Assembly: GCF_902506195.1 (NCBI RefSeq)
Contig: NZ_LR732817.1
Coordinates: 2,140,985 to 2,204,984 of the forward strand
DNA from: Citricoccus sp. K5
GTDB taxonomy: Bacteria > Actinomycetota > Actinomycetes > Actinomycetales > Micrococcaceae
DNA: 64,000 nt
Reading direction: 5' to 3'
Below the pieces are notes generated by a model. It was not told where the DNA came from, did no database searches, and was given only the letters and a program-made list of their open reading frames with translations. Shown here in pieces: positions 58,625 through 64,000 of the stretch; position 1 is the stretch's first letter, and every line of letters starts with the position of its first letter. Position numbers and translations under genes: made by a program.

Positions 58625-58647
58625 GAGGGGTCCTTTCACAGGGACGG

Positions 58648-59622
58648 TCAGCGGGTTCCGGGAATGGCCACGGGGCAGCGCAGGGCCTGTCCCAGTACGC
58701 CGCGGACCGCTTCCTCGCCGGCCAGCCGCTGGAGGTTATCGATGGATTCACTGGAATAGAACGCCGCATGCGGAGTCAGGATGACCTCGGTCAGGTTCCT
58801 CAGCGGCGAGTTGTCGGCCAGGGGCTCCGGGTCGAAGACATCGAGTCCGGCTCCGGCGATCCGCCCGTCACGGATGGCCTCCGCCAACGCCTCCTCGTCC
58901 ACGATCGGACCGCGGCTGGTATTGACGATCACTGCTCCCCGGGGCATCTTGGCCAGCGTGTCCTTGTTGATCAGACGCACTGTTTCTGGAGTGGCCGGCA
59001 AATGCAGGCTGAACCCCTGAGCGGAGGCCAGTACCTCGTCCAGGGACAGCAGTTCCACATGATGTTCGGCCGCCGCCTCTGGATTCGTGTACGGGTCATA
59101 GCCCACGATCCGGAACCCGAAGGGATGCAGGCGGTCCGCCAGGGCACAGGAGATTCGTCCGACCCCGAGAAGGCCGATCGTGATGCGCCCGAATGACGTC
59201 AGGGGCCCAACCTGGACCGGAGCCACCCAGCCCTTGTCACGGATCTGGGTCGTGTAGTGCGGCAGCCGCCGCAGCAGCGCAAGCATCATGGCTGCGGCGT
59301 GATCCGCCACGGTGTCGATGCCATAGTCCGGGACATTGGCCACATTGACGCCCAGGTCCCGCGCGGCCTCCAGGTCCACACTGTCCACCCCGACCCCGTA
59401 TCGGATGACGGTCCCGCCGCGGTTCATGGCGGCCATCTGCTCCCGTCCCATGGGGGCGAAGTTCGTGATGACGGCGTCCGCCCCGGACACGGCACGGATT
59501 GTCTCCTCCGGAGTCGTGCACTGAAAAACGGAGAAGTCAGCTCCGATAGCCTCGGCGAGTTCTCGTTCCTGCCTGACGTCTCCAAAGGCGTGGTCGGTGA
59601 CAACGATCTTCATGGGGCTCAC
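58648..59622 (-). CDS. D-isomer-specific 2-hydroxyacid dehydrogenase
   Basis: A 324-residue protein of the phosphoglycerate dehydrogenase group. The NAD-binding motif is TIGLLGVGRISCALADRL, followed by GYDPYTNPEAAA, VNTSRGPIVDEEALAEAI and the active-site HAAFYSSESIDNL near the C-terminus. It may reduce or oxidise a 2-keto/2-hydroxy acid of the sugar-acid pathway. The GTG at 59622 overlaps the preceding stop as GTGA with GGGGG upstream; the ATG at 59613 is the alternative. Confidence 0.87.
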   Translation of the reverse strand: MSPMKIVVTDHAFGDVRQERELAEAIGADFSVFQCTTPEETIRAVSGADAVITNFAPMGREQMAAMNRGGTVIRYGVGVDSVDLEAARDLGVNVANVPDYGIDTVADHAAAMMLALLRRLPHYTTQIRDKGWVAPVQVGPLTSFGRITIGLLGVGRISCALADRLHPFGFRIVGYDPYTNPEAAAEHHVELLSLDEVLASAQGFSLHLPATPETVRLINKDTLAKMPRGAVIVNTSRGPIVDEEALAEAIRDGRIAGAGLDVFDPEPLADNSPLRNLTEVILTPHAAFYSSESIDNLQRLAGEEAVRGVLGQALRCPVAIPGTR

Positions 59623-60797
59623 TTGAGCACCCCCCGGGCGGCGAGGTTCGCCATGAACTCGCGGATTCCGAAGGTCCAGGGTGCGGCGTCCTCGGACGTG
59701 GTGACCGTATTGGCCAGGGTCCCGAGAGCCTCACTGTGGATGAGCACCTGGTCTCCCCTGTGGTGGGTGAAGCCATCGCCGGGGACGTCACGGTCCTCGG
59801 TCGGGGCGAACATGGTGCCGGTGTAGAGGGCGAATCCGTCTGGGTACTGGTGGTGACTCCCCCACGCATGCGAGATCAGCTCCTCGAAGGTTCGGCTCAT
59901 CTCCGAGACGCGGGACACGGCGGACAGCGTGAAGCCGTCCTCACCGTGGATCGACATCCTCACCGACGTGTCGCGAAGGTCGGACAGGGTGAAACCCTCA
60001 TCAAACACTCGGATGAAGGGACCCATAGAGCTGGAGGCGTTGTTGTCCTTGGCCTCGGTCAGCAACAGCGCACTGCGCCCCTCGAAGTCACGGAGGTTGA
60101 CGTCATTGCCCAGGGTCGCACCGACGGCCTGGCCCCTTGAGTTGACGGCGAGGACCACTTCGGGCTCTGGGTTGTTCCAGGTGGAGCGCTCCAGGACCCC
60201 GATGTGAGCGCCGAAACCCACGGAGGACAGCACCTGGGCCTTCGAGAAGATTTCCGGGTCCGGGCCGATCCCGACCTCGAGATATTGGGACCATAGCCCC
60301 TCGGCCACCATGCTCTCCTTAATGCGGGCGGCCTCCTCCGAACCGGGGACAACGCTCGTAGCGTTCTCGATGACCGGCCCGAGACGCTTTCGGATGCCCT
60401 CGGCTGCCGCCAGGTCTCCGCGTGCATGCTCCTCGATGACACGTTCCACCATGCTCTTGGCGAAGGTGACGCCAGCAGCCTTGACGGCAGAGAGGTCGAA
60501 GGGGGCCAATAGCGTCGCAGCAGCCGCCTCCCCGGCCATGCTGGCTCGCAGCACCTCAGCCACCGACCAACTCTGAGCGCCGGAACCGAGCGCCTCACGG
60601 ACAGCGCCCGGGACGTCCTCTCGGTCCAGCAAATCGCTCATGGTCGGGCCGGCTGACGTGATGTCGACGAGACGATCGCCGTGTACGGCCACCAGCGCAG
60701 GCCCGACTTCCGGAACGGACAGACGGCCCACGAGGAGCGCGTTGGAATCTGCTGGAAGGACGTCCTGAGTGGAGACCAGTCGTGAAATTGCGGGCAT
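59619..60797 (-). CDS. xylX: XylX-type 2-keto-3-deoxy-pentonate dehydratase (FAH family)
   Basis: A 392-residue fumarylacetoacetate-hydrolase-family protein. Segments such as VKAAGVTFAKSMVERVIEE, GLWSQYLEVGIGPDPEIFSK, WNNPEPEVVLAV, GNDVNLRDFEGRSALLL, HQYPDGFALYTGTMFAP and APWTFGIREFMANLA closely resemble, from memory, the Caulobacter 2-keto-3-deoxy-D-xylonate dehydratase XylX. It would convert 2-keto-3-deoxy-xylonate or -arabinonate to alpha-ketoglutarate semialdehyde. It is the first gene of the minus-strand operon, behind a clear promoter with an operator-like repeat. Confidence 0.87.
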   Translation of the reverse strand: MPAISRLVSTQDVLPADSNALLVGRLSVPEVGPALVAVHGDRLVDITSAGPTMSDLLDREDVPGAVREALGSGAQSWSVAEVLRASMAGEAAAATLLAPFDLSAVKAAGVTFAKSMVERVIEEHARGDLAAAEGIRKRLGPVIENATSVVPGSEEAARIKESMVAEGLWSQYLEVGIGPDPEIFSKAQVLSSVGFGAHIGVLERSTWNNPEPEVVLAVNSRGQAVGATLGNDVNLRDFEGRSALLLTEAKDNNASSSMGPFIRVFDEGFTLSDLRDTSVRMSIHGEDGFTLSAVSRVSEMSRTFEELISHAWGSHHQYPDGFALYTGTMFAPTEDRDVPGDGFTHHRGDQVLIHSEALGTLANTVTTSEDAAPWTFGIREFMANLAARGVLK

Positions 60798-60930
60798 GGG
60801 GGTTCCTTGGGAAAAGGGGACATCGGTCGGCGACGAGGTGCCATCCTGCGATCCAACAAAAGGCCTTGGGCCCTCATCCGGTGGGACTGAGGCAGATGTG
60901 GGCGGATATTTCAGACGAGATCCGCTGCGA

Positions 60931-60942
60931 CATTCGTCGTAC
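60931..60942 (+). promoter_or_regulatory. Operator-like repeat, copy 1 (CATTCGTCGTAC)
   Basis: An exact 12-base direct repeat of 61070-61081. It lies at the expected transcription start of the xylX operon promoter. TCGTCGTAC fits the FadR/GntR-type half-site pattern T-N-G-T-N3-A-C. It probably binds the neighbouring GntR protein. Confidence 0.5.
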
Positions 60943-60948
60943 AGGAAG

Positions 60949-60977
60949 ATCTAACATCAGATGATTCACAGGGTCAA
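60949..60977 (-). promoter_or_regulatory. Promoter of the xylX operon
   Basis: The minus strand reads TTGACC, a 17-base spacer and TTAGAT, a good SigA-type promoter. The start would be near 60942, leaving a leader of about 145 bases before xylX. The operator-like repeat copy 1 covers the start site, a position suited to repression. Confidence 0.65.
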
Positions 60978-61055
60978 GCGTGAAGCAAGTTCTCCAAGAA
61001 CCCCGGACTACAGCGGCTCCTGAAAACAAATTGTGGTCCAATTCACCAAATGTGC

Positions 61056-61084
61056 TTGAAGCACCAGCTCATTCGTCGTACCTT
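61056..61084 (+). promoter_or_regulatory. Probable leaderless promoter of the gntR gene
   Basis: TTGAAG (61056-61061), a 17-base spacer and TACCTT (61079-61084), then 6 bases to the ATG at 61091, so the mRNA is probably leaderless. The operator-like repeat copy 2 (61070-61081) overlaps the -10 element, suggesting self-repression. Confidence 0.6.
61070..61081 (+). promoter_or_regulatory. Operator-like repeat, copy 2 (CATTCGTCGTAC)
   Basis: Identical to 60931-60942 and in the same orientation, 139 bases apart, overlapping the -10 element of the gntR promoter. Together the two copies place a likely regulator on both divergent promoters. Confidence 0.5.
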
Positions 61085-61090
61085 TGTCGC

Positions 61091-61819
61091 ATGCCAGCAG
61101 AAACCAACCAGCGCAAGAGACTCTCCGAGCAGGTGGCCGATGAGATCCAGTCGGACATCCTGCGCGAAGGCCTCACGGCGGGACGCAAGCTCCCAACCGA
61201 AGTCCAGTTAATGGAACGCTTCAACGTCAGCCGTACCGTGCTGCGCGAAGCTGTCCACACACTCGTCCAGCGCGGGCTGGTGACCGTCACCCCTGGCAGG
61301 GGCACGGAAGTGGCCGAGTTCGACGGCTCGATCGTCGCCGAACAGTTCGCCCTCCAGATGGAGGCGAGCCAAGGCAGCTTCCCCCAATTGCTCGAGCTGC
61401 GTTTCGCGATTGACGTACAGGTCTCCACTTCGGCCGCCTTGAACGTGACGGAGGCGCAGATCGCGGAACTGGGCGCCTGCATCGATGCCGGCAAACGGCT
61501 CATCACCCCGGACGGGGTCCGTGACCGGCTGGCGTTCCTGGACCAGGATGTCCGCTTCCACGAGATCCTGGCGAAGGCCAGCGGGAATCCCTATTTGGAA
61601 CTGGTGAGCCAACCAATCAACCATTTTCTCCGCAAGTACTACTCGACGCGGGAGGGGTACCCCTCCAACCCAGGTCGGACCGTCGAGGAACACGAAACGA
61701 TCCTCCGGGCCATCAGCCAGGCAGACACCCTGGCCGCGCGCCAGGCCATTGAACACCACTTGATGCGCCTGCTACGCCGCTGGTCACCCGTAACACCCGC
61801 AGACCAGACGGACGAGTAG
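61091..61819 (+). CDS. GntR/FadR-family (FCD) transcription regulator
   Basis: A 242-residue regulator. The N-terminal winged helix has LSEQVADEIQSDILREGLTAGRKLPTE and RFNVSRTVLREAVHTLVQRGL. The C-terminal FCD ligand domain has LLELRFAIDVQVSTSAALNV, VRFHEILAKASGNPYL and VEEHETILRAI with the metal-binding Asp/His pattern. FCD regulators usually sense sugar acids or other carboxylates. It is divergent from the xylX operon and followed by the importer genes. The ATG at 61091 begins the conserved part. Confidence 0.92.
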   Translation: MPAETNQRKRLSEQVADEIQSDILREGLTAGRKLPTEVQLMERFNVSRTVLREAVHTLVQRGLVTVTPGRGTEVAEFDGSIVAEQFALQMEASQGSFPQLLELRFAIDVQVSTSAALNVTEAQIAELGACIDAGKRLITPDGVRDRLAFLDQDVRFHEILAKASGNPYLELVSQPINHFLRKYYSTREGYPSNPGRTVEEHETILRAISQADTLAARQAIEHHLMRLLRRWSPVTPADQTDE

Positions 61820-61917
61820 ACGAGCTGTTGACTGCCCACTCGGCCTGATCCGACGACGGACACGGCCGCTAATCGCTGTGCCCATCCCCAGTATCACCAC
61901 CCAACTAGGAGACAACC

Positions 61918-63039
61918 ATGACCACTGGACATCGCAATGTCAGTCGTCGCGCCTTCAGCTTTGGCCTGCTCGGCGTTTCCGCAATGCCGATCCTGGCCGC
62001 CTGCGGAAGCGGGGCACAAGCCGGCGCCAGCGGTGCCAGCAGCGCTTCCGGAGGCGGGGGCGGTGTCGCAGCCTTCGCAAACAAGGGCATGAACTATTTC
62101 TTCTTCGTCACCCAGAACGAGGCGATCAAGCGCAAGTCGGAAGAGCTCGGACTGAGTTTTCAGACGACCAACGCCAACCACGATTCCAACCAGCAGTTCA
62201 ACGATTGGAATTCTCTCCTGGTGTCCTCCCCGGTCATGATGATCGCAGACCCCATTGATTCGGAAGGCCTCGCCTCGGTCGTCAAACAGTCCAAGGACCG
62301 CGGCATCCCGGTAGGGATCGTCGATACCCCGCTCACCCAGGGCGAGGCGGACTTCACCATCGCCTTCGACAACTACCGCGCCGGGGAGATGGCGGCCGAG
62401 CGGACCGTGGAGCTACTGACAGAGCGTTACGGCGAGCCGAAGGGCAAGGTCCTCAATGCCTATGGTGCCCTTACCTCCTCGGCCTGGCGGGCCCGCAAGG
62501 AGGGCTTCGAAGCGGTCCTCGGCAAGCATGACGGCATCACGCTGCTCTCTCGTCCGACCGAGGGAGACGAGGCGAACGCTCGCTCGGTGGCGGGGGCGAC
62601 ACTCTCGGAGCACGCGGACCTGGATGCCGCCCACGCTCCCAGCGACGCAATCACCCGCGGCATCGTGACCACCCTGCAAGCCGAGAAGCGCACCGGTGAC
62701 CCGACCGCGGACACCCACGTGTTCCTCACGTCCATCGACGGGGAGCCGCAGTCCCTGGGCTGGATCCGCGACGGCATCCTGGACGCTGCTGTCTCCCAGG
62801 ACCCGGTGGCTTACGGAAACATCTGCGTCGAGATGCTGTTCGAGCACTCGGCGAAGGGCAACGCCGTCCCCACCGGAACTTACGAGAACGCCGACTACTA
62901 CTGGGAGTCCGCCCCGATCGAGCAGACGGAGCAGGGACCGTCCTGTGTCATCCCGCCCTATTACATCGACGCGGACAACGTGGAAGATCCGCGCCACTGG
63001 GCCAACTACGTGGAGACGAAATGGGGAATGAAGCAGTGA
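61918..63039 (+). CDS. Sugar ABC transporter substrate-binding lipoprotein
   Basis: A 373-residue periplasmic-binding-type lipoprotein with a twin-arginine-like SRRAFSFGLLG signal and lipobox ILAAC (about residue 29), then a Gly/Ser linker. The mature part follows the RbsB/type I sugar-binding layout: MNYFFFVTQNEAIKRKSEEL, SPVMMIADPIDSEGLASVVKQ, KDRGIPVGIVDTPL and DNYRAGEMAAER. The substrate is probably a sugar or sugar acid used by the divergent operon. Its stop overlaps the ATPase gene start as GTGA. Confidence 0.92.
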   Translation: MTTGHRNVSRRAFSFGLLGVSAMPILAACGSGAQAGASGASSASGGGGGVAAFANKGMNYFFFVTQNEAIKRKSEELGLSFQTTNANHDSNQQFNDWNSLLVSSPVMMIADPIDSEGLASVVKQSKDRGIPVGIVDTPLTQGEADFTIAFDNYRAGEMAAERTVELLTERYGEPKGKVLNAYGALTSSAWRARKEGFEAVLGKHDGITLLSRPTEGDEANARSVAGATLSEHADLDAAHAPSDAITRGIVTTLQAEKRTGDPTADTHVFLTSIDGEPQSLGWIRDGILDAAVSQDPVAYGNICVEMLFEHSAKGNAVPTGTYENADYYWESAPIEQTEQGPSCVIPPYYIDADNVEDPRHWANYVETKWGMKQ

Positions 63040-64000
63040 CGCAGACTGACGCCCCATTCCTGGAAGTCCGGAACCTCAGCAAAAGATACGGCACGTTCAC
63101 TGCCCTCGACTCGACCGACCTGATCGTCGAGTCCGGTTCCATCCATGGTTTTCTCGGCAAGAACGGCGCCGGGAAGTCGACCATAGTCAAGATCATCGCC
63201 GGCTCCGAACGCCCCACGTCCGGACAGGTGCTCTTCAAGGGGGTCGACATCACGGACTGGCCATTGGCCCGCCGCCGTAAGGCCGGCATCAACCTGCTCC
63301 CCCAGCATGCGGAAATCGTCCCGGAGCTGAGCGTCGCGGAGAATCTGGTCCTTCCCGACTATCCGACCTCCGGAATGCTCCTGAACAAGAAGCGGCTGCG
63401 GACTATGGCCACGGAGCTCCTGGCCAAGTACGACCTGCACTTCGACGTCGAGGCCCGCGCAGGTGACCTGAGTACCCCCGATCAACGTCGATTGACCATC
63501 GTCCGGACCTTGGTGGACGACGGCTCGTTCGCCATGCTCGACGAGCCGACGACGGCGCTCAGCCAGATCGAGCGCGAATCGCTGTTCACGTGGATGCGGT
63601 CCCTGAACGCCAAGGGCCAGACCTTTGCATTCATCTCCCACTATTCCAGCGAGATCCGCGCGATCTGCAACACGGTGACGGTCCTCCGCGACGGGCACGT
63701 GGTCGCGGACAAGACCGATCCTTCGGCGATGACTGCCCATCAGATCTCCGAGCTGGTCGTCGGCGGTGCCGTTGACGAGTACGTCCGGGATCGGAGGGAT
63801 TCCGTGGAGACCAAGGTGCGGGTCCAAGGGCTGCGCATCGGCGACACGGGACCAGTGGACTTTACGGTGGGCAAGGGGGAGGTGCTCGGACTGGTGGGCC
63901 TGCCTGGCTCCGGAGCCCAGGAGACCGCCCGGGCGTTGGGCGGGCTCACCGTGCCGGAGGTCACCCGGATCGAGATCAACGGTAAGGAGGTCAGCAGCGG
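63036..64000 (+). CDS. Sugar ABC transporter ATP-binding protein (3' end outside window)
   Basis: A RbsA/XylG-type double ATPase, of which about 321 residues are visible. The first domain has Walker A GFLGKNGAGKSTIVK, Q-loop NLLPQHAEIV, Walker B FAMLDEPTTALSQ and the switch His FAFISHYSSEIR. The ABC signature is degenerate (LSTPDQRRLTI in place of LSxGQ), as in some members of this importer group. The second domain begins near residue 255 with GLVGLPGSGAQETARALGG. The GTG start overlaps the binding-protein stop. A permease gene should follow. Confidence 0.92.
   Translation, partial: MTQTDAPFLEVRNLSKRYGTFTALDSTDLIVESGSIHGFLGKNGAGKSTIVKIIAGSERPTSGQVLFKGVDITDWPLARRRKAGINLLPQHAEIVPELSVAENLVLPDYPTSGMLLNKKRLRTMATELLAKYDLHFDVEARAGDLSTPDQRRLTIVRTLVDDGSFAMLDEPTTALSQIERESLFTWMRSLNAKGQTFAFISHYSSEIRAICNTVTVLRDGHVVADKTDPSAMTAHQISELVVGGAVDEYVRDRRDSVETKVRVQGLRIGDTGPVDFTVGKGEVLGLVGLPGSGAQETARALGGLTVPEVTRIEINGKEVSS

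Noticed and set aside
63466-63500. Degenerate ABC signature as evidence of an inactive transporter
   Set aside because: Sugar importer ATPases of this type often have variant signatures while Walker A, Walker B and switch His are intact.
1-64000. CRISPR arrays, tRNA/rRNA genes, prophage or insertion sequences
   Set aside because: No regularly spaced repeats, cloverleaf genes, transposase or phage structural proteins were recognised on either strand.

Overview
The window is high-GC DNA with dense operons, stop/start overlaps (ATGA, TGATG, GTGA), GTG/TTG starts and probable leaderless promoters. It carries SipW-type secretion, an AztD-like protein, UdgB and a NlpC/P60 protein inside a flagellar operon. 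Together these point to a motile Gram-positive actinobacterium, probably Micrococcales/Micrococcaceae (inference). No tRNA, rRNA, CRISPR array or transposase was seen.

1-31 kb, flagellar region. The minus strand reads flgB-flgC-fliE-fliF-fliG-fliH-fliI-fliJ-NlpC/P60-fliK, flgD-flgE, then flbD-motA-motB-fliM-fliN-fliO-fliP-fliQ-fliR-flhB (flhB is cut by the left edge). Beyond it lie fliC, fliD, fliS and a FliT-position gene. A two-gene metabolic insert (SLC13-type carrier plus glycerate kinase) separates fliC from the flagellar sigma gene fliA. fliA is divergent from flgN-flgK-flgL. Four late-type promoters of the form TGAAA-N16/17-CCGAT(A/G)A precede flbD, fliC, flgN and flgL. A different motif, GCATAGGG, lies upstream of fliM, flgD, flgB and a three-gene cluster (27.6-31.0 kb) of divergent sigma-factor-like proteins. 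The last gene of that cluster has a perfect CRP/GlxR-type palindrome in front of it. This cluster is the best candidate for an undescribed flagellar regulatory system.

31-38 kb, signalling and secretion. An unknown gene is followed by a divergent PAS histidine kinase and OmpR-type regulator, an HPt protein lacking its phospho-accepting His, and an operon of a SipW-type signal peptidase with three alternate-signal exported proteins. A broken gene remnant follows.

38-55 kb, mixed housekeeping and accessory genes: rimI, an aromatic-acid-exporter-like protein, a translationally coupled PIG-L deacetylase/methyltransferase/acyl-CoA dehydrogenase/glycosyltransferase operon, thpR, a CuZn-SOD-like lipoprotein, a DUF559 nuclease-like gene bounded by two 65-bp palindromic direct repeats, udgB, a DUF3072 gene, an AI-2E transporter, tsaB, a YrhK-like protein, a hydrolase, galE and aztD.

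54-64 kb, sugar or sugar-acid catabolism. The minus-strand operon is xylX-type dehydratase, 2-hydroxyacid dehydrogenase, aldehyde dehydrogenase, xylulokinase, HAD phosphatase and rpiA. It is divergent from a GntR/FCD regulator and a sugar ABC importer that runs off the right edge. A 12-bp direct repeat overlaps both divergent promoters and looks like the GntR operator.
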